Shown: positions 1 through 8,398 of the stretch, piece by piece | Layout: each line of letters opens with the position of its first letter | Numbering within the stretch: position 1 is the first letter of the stretch | Assembly (NCBI RefSeq): GCF_036245865.1 | Contig: NZ_BTTW01000002.1 | Coordinates: 124,001 to 188,000 of the forward strand | From: Corallococcus caeni | GTDB lineage: Bacteria; Myxococcota; Myxococcia; Myxococcales; Myxococcaceae | Reading direction: 5' to 3' | DNA: 64,000 bases | Notes under the pieces: generated by a model | Databases searched by the model: none | The model's input: the letters and a program-made list of their open reading frames with translations, nothing else | Told to the model about the DNA's origin: nothing | Made by a program: the position numbers and the translations under genes

Positions 1-987
1 GGTGCCCTGGGGCATGTGGGCCTTGAGCGCGTCCAGCATCGCGTTGGCGCGCTGGGCGTAGATGGGCATCAGCGCCTGGATGTGGCCCGCGTAGTCGAAC
101 GTCTCCAGCAGCCGCGCCGTGGCGCGCTGGGCGAGCGTGGCGGTGTGCAGGTCCGTGGCCTGCTTCGCGATGGTCATCGGCTTGAGCAGCGCCTTGGGGC
201 CCGTCACCCAGCCCAGGCGCAGGCCGGGGGCCAGCGTCTTGGAGAAGGTGGACAGGGACAGCACCACGCCCTGGTCGTCCAGCGACGCCAGCGACGGCAG
301 GTGCACGCCCTTGAAGCGCAGCTCGCCATACGGGTCGTCCTCCAGGATGACGAAGCGGTGCTCCTGGGCCAGCCGCACCAGCGCCTTGCGGCGCTCCAGG
401 GACAGGGTGGTGCCCTTGGGGTTCTGGAAGTTGGGGATGACGTAGAGCAGCTTCGGCTGGCGCTTCTTCAGCAGGGCCGCCAGGTCGTCCGTGTCCATGC
501 CCGCGTCGTCGCTGCGCACGGTGGCGAACTCCACCTCGTAGCCGCCGAAGGTCTGCAGCGCCGCCAGGTAGCTGGGGTCCTCCACGACCACCAGGTCACC
601 CGGGTCGAGGAGGATCTTCCCCGCCAGGTCCAGGCCCTGCTGCGAGCCGCTGGTGATGAGCACCTGGTCCGCGTGGACGTTCTGGCCCTTGCGGGCCAGG
701 TGCCCGGCGATCCACTCGCGCAAGGGGGCGAAGCCCTCCGTGGTGCTGTACTGGAGCGCGGAGCGCCCGTCCGCGTCGCTGGCGAAGGTCTCCGCGAACG
801 CCTTGGCGATGGCGTCCTTCGGGAAGAGCTCCGGGGCGGGCAGGCCGCCGGCGAAGGACAGGATGTCCGGGCGCTCGGCGATCTTGAGGATCTCCCGCAC
901 CGCGGACGTCTTCATCCGGGACATGCGCTGGGACAGCCGGTAGGCCGGAGGAGGGGGCAGGGGTGCACTCATAGCGTCCGCGCTCAT
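1..987 (-). CDS. PLP-dependent aminotransferase, 2-aminoadipate/LysN-like (3' end outside window)
   Basis: The first 329 residues are visible and the gene runs off the left edge. It is a fold-type I (class I/II) aminotransferase of the LysN / 2-aminoadipate type, which moves amino groups between amino acids and 2-oxo acids. Landmarks are FAGGLP near residue 46, SGSQQGLD near 114, the cofactor-binding EDDPYGE around 216-222 and the Schiff-base lysine K250 in STFSKTLAPG. There is no GntR-type DNA-binding domain at the N-terminus, so it is the free enzyme and not an MocR regulator. The ATG lies 2 nt after the stop of the lrp-type gene and a GGAG sits at the end of that gene, so the two are co-transcribed and the regulator probably controls this enzyme. 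A second in-frame ATG lies 15 nt further in. The exact substrate cannot be read from the sequence. Confidence 0.9.
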   Translation of the reverse strand, partial: MSADAMSAPLPPPPAYRLSQRMSRMKTSAVREILKIAERPDILSFAGGLPAPELFPKDAIAKAFAETFASDADGRSALQYSTTEGFAPLREWIAGHLARKGQNVHADQVLITSGSQQGLDLAGKILLDPGDLVVVEDPSYLAALQTFGGYEVEFATVRSDDAGMDTDDLAALLKKRQPKLLYVIPNFQNPKGTTLSLERRKALVRLAQEHRFVILEDDPYGELRFKGVHLPSLASLDDQGVVLSLSTFSKTLAPGLRLGWVTGPKALLKPMTIAKQATDLHTATLAQRATARLLETFDYAGHIQALMPIYAQRANAMLDALKAHMPQGT

Positions 988-989
988 GT

Positions 990-1460
990 TCATTCTCCGT
1001 TCAACAGCTCATCGGGGACACGCACGTGCGTGTCTTCCTTCAAGGTCGACAGGACGATGGTGGTGCTCGTGCGGGTCACACCTGGAATGGTGCGCAGCGT
1101 CTCCACGAGCAGCGAGTCCAGCGTCCGCGTATTCGCGGTCTTCACCTTCAAGACGTACGAGTCCTGCCCCGCGACCCGGTGGGCCTCCAGCACGTCCTCC
1201 AGCTCGGCCACCTTCCGCGCGAAGCCCTCGAAGTGCTTGGGGTGCTCGATGCTCACCCCGATGAAGGCGGTGATGTCCTTGCCCAGCTGCGTCGCGTCCA
1301 CGCGCGCCGTGTAGCCGGTGATGACGCCCTTCTCCTCCAGCTTGCGGATGCGCTCCGCCACCGCCGGCTGGGACAGCTTCACCCCACGTGACAGCTCCAG
1401 CTGCGTGGCCCGGCCATCGCGCTGAAGCATGTCCACGATGCGATAATCCAGGGCGTCCAT
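990..1460 (-). CDS. Lrp/AsnC family transcriptional regulator
   Basis: This 156-residue protein has the normal Lrp/AsnC length. A winged helix-turn-helix occupies roughly residues 1-60 (LDYRIVDMLQRDGR, then LSQPAVAERIRKLEEKGVI), followed by a RAM effector-binding domain at about 68-145. The family forms octamers or other oligomers that sense amino acids or related metabolites. It is the first gene of a leftward operon with the aminotransferase (2 nt gap), which suggests local control of that amino-acid step, possibly with the substrate as effector. An AT-rich inverted repeat lies 13 nt upstream of its ATG, in the position expected for autoregulation. Confidence 0.93.
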   Translation of the reverse strand: MDALDYRIVDMLQRDGRATQLELSRGVKLSQPAVAERIRKLEEKGVITGYTARVDATQLGKDITAFIGVSIEHPKHFEGFARKVAELEDVLEAHRVAGQDSYVLKVKTANTRTLDSLLVETLRTIPGVTRTSTTIVLSTLKEDTHVRVPDELLNGE

Positions 1461-1472
1461 GGGGCTTTAGAC

Positions 1473-1486
1473 CTTATTTTTATAAG
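1473..1486. promoter_or_regulatory. AT-rich inverted repeat, candidate Lrp-type operator
   Basis: CTTAT and ATAAG flank a TTTT centre, making a 14 bp dyad that sits 13 nt before the start codon of the Lrp/AsnC gene. Short dyads with an AT-rich middle are typical of this family's binding sites. Assignment to this regulator is inferred from position. Confidence 0.4.
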
Positions 1487-1541
1487 CGGTCTTGGCGGTC
1501 GACGGTGAAGTTATATGCATCCGACCCGGAGTGCAAGTCCG

Positions 1542-1553
1542 TTTGCATGCAAA
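1542..1553. repeat. Perfect 12 bp palindrome TTTGCATGCAAA
   Basis: The palindrome is AT-rich for this genome and lies about 80 bp upstream of the Lrp/AsnC start. It may be a second regulator-binding site; no protein can be assigned. Confidence 0.4.
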
Positions 1554-1768
1554 GTGGTTGGTGCCGCCGGAGGGGCCTCCGCCCGACCTCCGGAGTCCCC
1601 CGGCAGGCAGGCGAAAGGTGGTGCTGGAGGGGTCGCCAGGGAGTGCTCCCGCGAGCGAAAGGGGGGCGTGGTGGACACTTCCGCGCTCACGGCCCGGCGC
1701 TGTCACGGCAGGTGTTTGACGCCGCGCGTCCGTGTCTGTCTTTGACGCAAGGAGCCATCCATCCGCTT

Positions 1769-1796
1769 TTGACAGGGCGGTCGGCCGGGTGCTACC
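1769..1796 (+). promoter_or_regulatory. Probable sigma-70-type promoter of the tetR-type gene
   Basis: A perfect -35 hexamer TTGACA (1769-1774) is followed after 16 bp by GCTACC (1791-1796) as a -10-like element. Transcription would begin around 1802-1804, only a few bases before the ATG at 1808, so the message would be leaderless or nearly so. That agrees with the absence of a convincing Shine-Dalgarno sequence. Confidence 0.45.
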
Positions 1797-1807
1797 CGTT
1801 CTGAAAG

Positions 1808-2512
<705 letters not shown>

Positions 2513-2521
2513 ATCCCCGTC

Positions 2522-3517
2522 ATGCGTTACGCGAACATCCTGTCCACCGGCCGCTACGTCCCCGAGAAGCTCCTCACCAACGCCGACGTGGAGAAGATCC
2601 TGGGCGAGAAGGTGGACGAGTGGCTCCAGCAGAACGTGGGCATCAAGCAGCGCCACGTGATGGCGGACCACCAGGCCACCAGCGACCTGGCCGTGGCCGC
2701 CGCGAAGGAGGCGCTGGCCCGCGCGAAGGTGGATCCGAAGGAGCTGGACCTGGTGCTCGTGGCCAGTGACACGCCGGACTACCTCTCCCCCGGCACGTCG
2801 TCCGTGGTGCAGGCGAAGCTGGGCGCGGTCAACGCGGGCACCTACGACATCAACGCGGCGTGCGCCGGCTGGGTGACGGCGCTGGACGTCGCGTCGAAGA
2901 CGATCTCCGCGGACGACAGCTACCAGCGCATCCTGGTGGTGGGCGCCTACGGGATGACCCGGTACGTGAACTGGAAGGACAAGAAGACCTGCACGCTGTT
3001 CGCGGACGGCGCGGGCGCGGTGGTGCTGGGCGCGTCCGACAAGCCGGGCTTCCTGGGCGCGAAGCTGCTCGCCAACGGCGAGTACCACGACGCGCTGGGC
3101 ATCTACACCGGCGGCACCAACCGGCCCGCCACGGCGGAGACGCTGGCGCTGACGGACGGCAAGCCCGCGGTGCAGTTCGTGCGCAAGTTCCCCTCCACGT
3201 TCAACACCGAGCGCTGGCCCATGCTGCTGGACACGCTGCTCAAGCGCGCGGACCAGACACTGGACGACGTGAAGCTGTTCGTCTTCACGCAGCTCAACCT
3301 GCGCACCATCGAAGCCACCATGAAGGCGCTCAACCAGCCCATGGAGAAGGCGCACTACACGATGGACAAGTGGGGCTACACGGGCTCCGCCTGCATCCCC
3401 ATGACGCTCGACGACGCGGTGCTGCAGGGCAAGGTGAAGAAGGGCGACCTGGTCGCCTTCTGCGCCAGCGGCGGTGGCCTCGCCATGGCGTCCGCCCTCT
3501 ACCGCTGGACGGCCTGA
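2522..3517 (+). CDS. 3-oxoacyl-ACP synthase III-like (FabH/thiolase fold) protein lacking the catalytic His and Asn
   Basis: The protein has 331 residues, the normal KAS III length, and aligns along its whole length with FabH. The nucleophilic Cys is present at C114 in NAACAGW. The His of the FabH triad, normally in a PHQANLR motif, is replaced by Thr at T256 (VFTQLNLR). The Asn, normally in GNTSAAS, is replaced by Tyr at Y286 (GYTGSAC). The glycine-rich C-terminal loop ASGGGLAMAS is kept. KAS III enzymes need His and Asn to decarboxylate malonyl-ACP, so an ordinary Claisen condensation is unlikely. Acyl transfer through Cys, or a different condensation, is more plausible. It lies between a TetR gene and an acyl-CoA ligase gene, which suggests acyl-CoA substrates. 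Confidence 0.88.
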   Translation: MRYANILSTGRYVPEKLLTNADVEKILGEKVDEWLQQNVGIKQRHVMADHQATSDLAVAAAKEALARAKVDPKELDLVLVASDTPDYLSPGTSSVVQAKLGAVNAGTYDINAACAGWVTALDVASKTISADDSYQRILVVGAYGMTRYVNWKDKKTCTLFADGAGAVVLGASDKPGFLGAKLLANGEYHDALGIYTGGTNRPATAETLALTDGKPAVQFVRKFPSTFNTERWPMLLDTLLKRADQTLDDVKLFVFTQLNLRTIEATMKALNQPMEKAHYTMDKWGYTGSACIPMTLDDAVLQGKVKKGDLVAFCASGGGLAMASALYRWTA

Positions 3518-3562
3518 CCTTACCCCCCCGCACCCCGCCTCATTCAGACAGGAGTTCTTCGC

Positions 3563-5119
3563 ATGTTCATCGGGGACTGGATGGGGCGGGGTGCCCTTTA
3601 TTGGCCGGACGCGGTGGCCGTGGTGGACGTGGCCCGGAAGGACGCGGGCCGCTTCACCTACCGACAGATGAACGCGCGCGCCAACGCGCTCGCGGGCTGG
3701 CTGCGGGACGTGGCCGGCGTGCGGCGCGGCGACCGCGTGGCCATCGTCGCGCACAACGGCGTGGAGTACCTGGACACGCTGTTCGCGTGCGGGAAGCTGG
3801 GCGCCGTCTTCGTGCCCTACAACTGGCGGCTGCACGCGGCGGAGCTGACGGATGGCGTGCGCGCCATCCGCCCGCGCGTGCTGCTGTTCGGGGACGACTT
3901 CAAGGACGCGGTGGCCCAGGTGCGCGAGCACGTGGGCGACGGCCTGCGGCTGGTGTCCCTGGAGGCGCAAGGGCTGCCCGGCGCGGATCCGTACGCGCAG
4001 GCCATGGCGTACGCGCCCGCCGCTCCTGTCACCAACGACGCGGTGAGCGAGGAGGACATCCTCTGCCTGCTCTTCACCGGCGGCACCACCGGCCGGTCCA
4101 AGGGCGCGAAGGTGTCGTACCGCATGGTGGCGTGGAACACGCTCAACACGCTGGTGCATGAGATCCGCCAGGGCGACGTGACGGTGACGCACACGCCGCT
4201 GTTCCACACGGGCGGGCTGCTCGTCTACACGCTGCCGCTGCTCACCGTGGGCGGCACCGTGGTGCTGATGCGCCGCTGGGACCCGGACGAGATGCTGGGC
4301 CTGGTCGCGAAGGAGAAGGTGACGCTCTTCTTCGCGGTGCCCACGCAGTACCAGCAGTTGATGGACTCGCCGCGCTGGAAGGGGACGGACTTCTCCTCCG
4401 TGCGCTTCGTCACCAGCGGCGGCGCGCCCCTGCCGGTGACGCTGCTCCAGGCGTGGCAGGCCGTGCACCCGGTGCCCTTCAAGCAGGGCTTCGGCATGAC
4501 GGAGTTCGGCCCGGGCATCTTCAGCATGGGGCCGGAGTTCGCGGTGTCCAAGGCGGGCTCCATCGGCCGGCCCAACTACTTCATCGACGCGAAGCTGGTG
4601 GACGACGCGGGCAGGCCCGTCCCCGTGGGCGGGGTGGGGGAGCTGGTGCTGAAGGGGCCCTCCATGTGCTCCGGCTACTTCGAGGACGACGCCGCGACGA
4701 AGGAGGCCATCGACGCGGACGGCTGGTTCCACACCGGGGACCTGGCGCGCGTGGACTCGGACGGCTTCTTCACCATCGCGGGCCGCAAGAAGGACATGTT
4801 CATCTCCGGCGGAGAGAACGTGTACCCGCTGGAGCTGGAGTCCGTGCTGTACGAGCACCCCGCCGTGCAGCAGTGCGCGGTGGTGGGCGTGCCGGACGCG
4901 AAGTGGGGCGAGGCGGGCCGGGCCTACGTGGTGCTCAAGCCCGGGGCCGAGGCCTCGGCGGACGCGCTGCTCGAGCACCTCAAGGGCCGGGTGGCACGCT
5001 TCAAGGTCCCCAAGCGGGTGGAGCTGGTGAAGGCCCTGCCGGTGTCCGCGGCGGGGAAGATTCTGAAGCGCGAGTTGCGCGAGGCGGCCATCGCCGCGGA
5101 CGCGCGGGCCGCTTCCTGA
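3563..5119 (+). CDS. AMP-dependent acyl-CoA synthetase/ligase
   Basis: This is a 518-residue member of the ANL superfamily, which activates carboxylic acids to acyl-AMP and then to acyl-CoA in the cytoplasm. The AMP-binding loop appears as FTGGTTGRSKGAK near residue 173, the adenine motif as GFGMTEFGPG near 311, and the hinge region as GWFHTGDL followed by GRKKDMFISGGENVYP near 390-425. The catalytic lysine is K499 in SAAGKILKREL, so both half-reactions should be intact. Members with this motif set are usually medium- or long-chain fatty acyl-CoA ligases, but chain length cannot be read here. It lies 45 nt after the KAS III-like gene and 45 nt before the hydrolase gene, and probably shares their transcript. 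Confidence 0.92.
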   Translation: MFIGDWMGRGALYWPDAVAVVDVARKDAGRFTYRQMNARANALAGWLRDVAGVRRGDRVAIVAHNGVEYLDTLFACGKLGAVFVPYNWRLHAAELTDGVRAIRPRVLLFGDDFKDAVAQVREHVGDGLRLVSLEAQGLPGADPYAQAMAYAPAAPVTNDAVSEEDILCLLFTGGTTGRSKGAKVSYRMVAWNTLNTLVHEIRQGDVTVTHTPLFHTGGLLVYTLPLLTVGGTVVLMRRWDPDEMLGLVAKEKVTLFFAVPTQYQQLMDSPRWKGTDFSSVRFVTSGGAPLPVTLLQAWQAVHPVPFKQGFGMTEFGPGIFSMGPEFAVSKAGSIGRPNYFIDAKLVDDAGRPVPVGGVGELVLKGPSMCSGYFEDDAATKEAIDADGWFHTGDLARVDSDGFFTIAGRKKDMFISGGENVYPLELESVLYEHPAVQQCAVVGVPDAKWGEAGRAYVVLKPGAEASADALLEHLKGRVARFKVPKRVELVKALPVSAAGKILKRELREAAIAADARAAS

Positions 5120-5164
5120 CGCACGGGTTTTCTTCTTCAACGCAACGCAACCAGGAGCGCGCAC

Positions 5165-6220
5165 ATGGCTGATACATCCAGGAAGGTCGAGATCCGGGAC
5201 ATCCCCACGCAGCGGCTCCGGGTGCGCGCACGGCTCGTGGGCGAGGAGGGCTTTCCGGTCATCTTCGTGCACGGCAACTGTTCCTCGTCCGCGTTCTTCG
5301 AGTCGCTGATGAAGACGCTGCCCCAGGGCTTCCGGGGCATCGCGCCGGACATGCGCGGCTACGGGCACACGGAGGAGAAGACCATCCACGCGACGCGCGG
5401 CATGCGCGACTTCAGCGACGACCTGGTGGCGCTGATGGACACGCTGTCCCTGAAGCGCGCGGTGTTCGTGGCGCACTCGGCGGGCGCGGGCATGGTGATG
5501 CAGCTGTCCCTGGACCACCCGGAGCGCGTGGCCGGGCTGGTGGTGGAGGCGCCGCTGTCGCCCTACGGCTTCGGCGGCACGAAGGACGCGGACGGCACGC
5601 CGTGCTGGGCGGACTTCGCGGGCTCCGGCGGCGGCACGGCCAACCCGGACTTCGTGCAGCGGCTGAAGACGAAGGACCGCTCCACGGAGTCGCAGACGTC
5701 GCCGCGCAACGTGATGAACGGCTGCTACGTGAAGCCGCCGTTCCGGCACCCGGACGAGGAGATGCTCCTGAGCTCCGTGCTGGACACGCACGTGTCGGAC
5801 GAGCTGTACCCGGGCAACTTCGCCCAGTCCCCGAACTGGCCGGGCGTGGCGCCGGGCACCACGGGCATGAACAACGCCATGGCGCCCGCCTACTACAACA
5901 CCTCCTCCTTCGCGGAGCTGAAGAACGGGCCGGACGTGCTGTGGATCCGCGGCGCGGATGACGCCATCGTCTCCGACACGTCCCTGTTCGACTTCGGCTT
6001 CCTGGGCAAGCTGGGCGCGGTGCCCGGCTGGCCCGGGGATGAGAAGTACCCGCCGCAGCCCATGGTGTCGCAGATGCGCAAGGTGATGGAGCGCTACGCG
6101 GCCAACGGCGGCCGCTACCGCGAGGTCGTCCTCCAGGACACGGGCCACAGCCCGCACCTGGAGAAGACGAAGGAGTTCCACGACCTGCTCGTCCCGTTCC
6201 TGCAGGAGCACGCCCGCTAG
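5165..6220 (+). CDS. Alpha/beta hydrolase
   Basis: This 351-residue protein has the standard hydrolase fold. The oxyanion region is VIFVHGNCSSS near residue 33. The nucleophile elbow AHSAG gives Ser105, Asp265 or Asp266 lies in IRGADDAIVSD, and His328 in DTGHSPH completes the triad. No signal peptide is present, so it acts in the cytoplasm. An insert of about 110 residues between strands probably forms a lid. As the last gene of the TetR cluster it may release or proofread acyl-CoA or ester products made by its neighbours. It has Ser, not Asp, as nucleophile, which argues against an OleB-type enzyme. A GAGCGC element precedes the ATG. Confidence 0.88.
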   Translation: MADTSRKVEIRDIPTQRLRVRARLVGEEGFPVIFVHGNCSSSAFFESLMKTLPQGFRGIAPDMRGYGHTEEKTIHATRGMRDFSDDLVALMDTLSLKRAVFVAHSAGAGMVMQLSLDHPERVAGLVVEAPLSPYGFGGTKDADGTPCWADFAGSGGGTANPDFVQRLKTKDRSTESQTSPRNVMNGCYVKPPFRHPDEEMLLSSVLDTHVSDELYPGNFAQSPNWPGVAPGTTGMNNAMAPAYYNTSSFAELKNGPDVLWIRGADDAIVSDTSLFDFGFLGKLGAVPGWPGDEKYPPQPMVSQMRKVMERYAANGGRYREVVLQDTGHSPHLEKTKEFHDLLVPFLQEHAR

Positions 6221-6252
6221 TCGTTCCGCCGTCTCCTGACGCGCGCTGAAGG

Positions 6253-6290
6253 CACGCGAGGGCCCTTCCGGGAAGACCCTGGGGCCCGTC
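6253..6290 (+). terminator. Possible weak terminator hairpin
   Basis: GGGCCC at 6260-6265 can pair with GGGCCC at 6282-6287, with TTCCGGGAA able to fold inside the loop. A short TTTT occurs about 15 nt later. The structure is imperfect, so this is a tentative end of the TetR cluster transcript. Confidence 0.3.
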
Positions 6291-6363
6291 GTGTGTCCCG
6301 TGCGTCCTTTTGGCCTGTCGCAGTCTGCTGTCGCCGCACCCGTAACCCCCAACGGAGGTACGC

Positions 6364-8349
6364 ATGCGAAGCACCTGGACGTTGTCACTCACGGCCGCAT
6401 TGTTGATGGCAGGCTGCGGGGCGGAACCCCCCGCGGAAGCCCCCCCGGCGCAGGAGTCCGTCGCCACGGCCGAGGCCCCGCTGGACGCGGACCTGGCGCC
6501 GTACTTCGACGCCGTCCCCACCTTCACCGGCAACTACCGGGTGGTGGGCACGTACACGCCGCCCTCGTGGTCCTGGGGGCAGATTGAGTTGCTGGAAGGC
6601 AAGCAGCGCTTCCGCACGGAGTACTACAACCCGCGCACGCTGAAGCTGCGGGACCAGGACACGTACCAGTCCACCGACTACCCGCTGCGGACGTACTTCG
6701 GTTCGCTGAACCAGCAGCTGGTGAACGCGTTCAACCTCTACTACGCGAACAGCTGTGCCACGACGTCCGGGGCCACCTGCCCCACGCCCGGCCCCACCAA
6801 GCCGGAGGCGCGCTTCGTCCTCTTGCACAAGGGGCGGGCCACCGCGGCGCGCACCTGTAACGTCAACCTGACGCCGACGCTGCTGGTGCACGGCGCCATC
6901 CAGGACGGAAACGTCTGGATGTTCCCCAACGGGAACAACGGTACGGGCGGCACCTACGGCGGCGCGGCGCAGCTGACGGGCATGGTGCAGGACCTGGAGT
7001 CGAAGGGCCGCTGCGTGTACGCGGTGACGTTCGGCTCGTTCCACGGCGACAACTTCAACCACGCCATCCACGTGGCCAACGCCGTCCAGCGCATCAAGGC
7101 GCTGCACCCGGGCGTGGCGCGGGTGGACGTGGTGGCGTGGAGCAAGGGCGTGCTGGCGGTGGACCCCTGGCTGGAGAACGCGGCGACGTGGGGCGGCTTC
7201 AGCACGACGCGCTTCTTCGAGCGTCTTGCGAAGGAGCAGGCGTCGCAGGTGCCGGCGTATGACGACTCGGTGCGCGTGTACGTGCCGCTGTCCGGGCCGC
7301 ACAAGGGCATCGACCTGAACTTCCGCCACCCCATCCACACGCTGACCATCGCGAGCACGGCCTCCAACGCGCCGGTGGGCCGTGGCCCGATGCCGTGGAC
7401 GTACTTCTCCGCGATGCAGTGCGTGACGTTTGGTTACAGCGTGCCCTGGTTCAACAACCCCTACGCGGAGAGTGTGTGCAAGGATTCCGGCGGCGTGTGG
7501 ACGGACTACTTCCGCCGCATCTACCTGTCGAACATCACGGGCCTGTCCAGCACGGGCACGCCGGTGTCCAGCAGCACGCTGCAGACGCTGAACACGAACC
7601 AGGGGCTGTCCGCGTCGTCGTTCAAGTTCGACGACTACAACATGAGCCTCTTCGGCGCGGTGAACGACAGCGGCAAGTACGTGACGGCGTACCCGGGCCA
7701 GCTGCAGGCGGCGTACGACCTGCGCGGCACGTACCCGATTCCGGACCGCAGCGCGTCCGCGTGGGACGACATCGATCCGGACGAGAACCGCTACTTCCCC
7801 TGGCTGGACACGAAGCTCGTCTACAACCCGTACAACCCCTGGGTCGCGGCGGGCTACATGGCGTCCAGCGACCACCGCGTGTGCCGCACGACGGCGTTCG
7901 ACCCGGTGGGCTCGCCGTGCTTCGCGTACCACGCGTACAACACGAACCAGAACCGTGAGGCGTACGACTCGCTGATGTACGGCAAGTACCGCATCATGGA
8001 CGGCCTGGGCATCAACGCGGCGATGGAGATGGGCGGCAAGTTCATCACGCGCCTGGCGGAGCACGGCCTGGATTCGCGCCTGCCGTCGCTCTACGTGCTG
8101 TACGGCACGGCGGGCGGGGCGACCCCGTTCGAGACGGACGGCATGACGTCCACCACGTCCACGCTGCGCAGCGACGGCGTCCTCTTCGAGGCGAGCATCG
8201 CAGCGATGACCCAGCTCACCCAGGGCTGGACGTCCACGAAGAAGACCGCCGACGCGAAGCAGGAGGGCATGGCCTATGACCACCTGAGCATGGGCATCAC
8301 CCCGGCGGTGTGGAACAAGATCTCCGCGCACTTCGTTTCGCGGGATTGA
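6364..8349 (+). CDS. Secreted lipase-like alpha/beta hydrolase lipoprotein
   Basis: This 661-residue protein starts with a lipoprotein signal peptide ending in LMAGC (Cys18), so it should be anchored in the envelope or exported. After an acidic and proline-rich linker comes a fold reminiscent of extracellular lipases. It contains LLVHGAIQDGN, then a nucleophile elbow VAWSKG in place of the usual GxSxG, and a late YDHLSMG that may supply the catalytic His. Many tyrosine- and asparagine-rich segments and several Cys are typical of secreted myxobacterial enzymes. An AACGGAGG Shine-Dalgarno lies 5 nt before the ATG. Probable role: degradation of lipid or ester substrates during predation. The substrate is unknown. 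Confidence 0.78.
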   Translation: MRSTWTLSLTAALLMAGCGAEPPAEAPPAQESVATAEAPLDADLAPYFDAVPTFTGNYRVVGTYTPPSWSWGQIELLEGKQRFRTEYYNPRTLKLRDQDTYQSTDYPLRTYFGSLNQQLVNAFNLYYANSCATTSGATCPTPGPTKPEARFVLLHKGRATAARTCNVNLTPTLLVHGAIQDGNVWMFPNGNNGTGGTYGGAAQLTGMVQDLESKGRCVYAVTFGSFHGDNFNHAIHVANAVQRIKALHPGVARVDVVAWSKGVLAVDPWLENAATWGGFSTTRFFERLAKEQASQVPAYDDSVRVYVPLSGPHKGIDLNFRHPIHTLTIASTASNAPVGRGPMPWTYFSAMQCVTFGYSVPWFNNPYAESVCKDSGGVWTDYFRRIYLSNITGLSSTGTPVSSSTLQTLNTNQGLSASSFKFDDYNMSLFGAVNDSGKYVTAYPGQLQAAYDLRGTYPIPDRSASAWDDIDPDENRYFPWLDTKLVYNPYNPWVAAGYMASSDHRVCRTTAFDPVGSPCFAYHAYNTNQNREAYDSLMYGKYRIMDGLGINAAMEMGGKFITRLAEHGLDSRLPSLYVLYGTAGGATPFETDGMTSTTSTLRSDGVLFEASIAAMTQLTQGWTSTKKTADAKQEGMAYDHLSMGITPAVWNKISAHFVSRD

Positions 8350-8363
8350 TGATGTGACGTGAG

Positions 8364-8390
8364 GCACGGGCGCGTTCCGCGCGTCCGTGC
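8364..8390. terminator. Bidirectional terminator hairpin between convergent genes
   Basis: An 11 bp stem (GCACGGGCGCG pairing with CGCGTCCGTGC, one G-U) with a 5 nt loop sits in the 49 bp gap between the convergent lipase-like and AlbA_2 genes. It has no strong T-tract on either side. Confidence 0.55.
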
Positions 8391-8398
8391 TTCGCGGG

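Larger units (their letters stand above)
1461..1807. promoter_or_regulatory. Divergent control region between lrp-type and tetR-type genes
   Basis: This 347 bp non-coding stretch separates two divergently transcribed regulators. Its left part is much more AT-rich than the surroundings. It holds an inverted repeat at 1473-1486 (CTTAT-TTTT-ATAAG), a perfect 12 bp palindrome at 1542-1553 (TTTGCATGCAAA), and several TGCA-containing words between 1515 and 1553. For the leftward gene, TATAAC (complement of 1510-1515) with TTGCAC (complement of 1531-1536) gives a possible promoter, but the 15 bp spacer is short. The middle, about 1560-1760, shows nothing recognisable. Confidence 0.55.
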
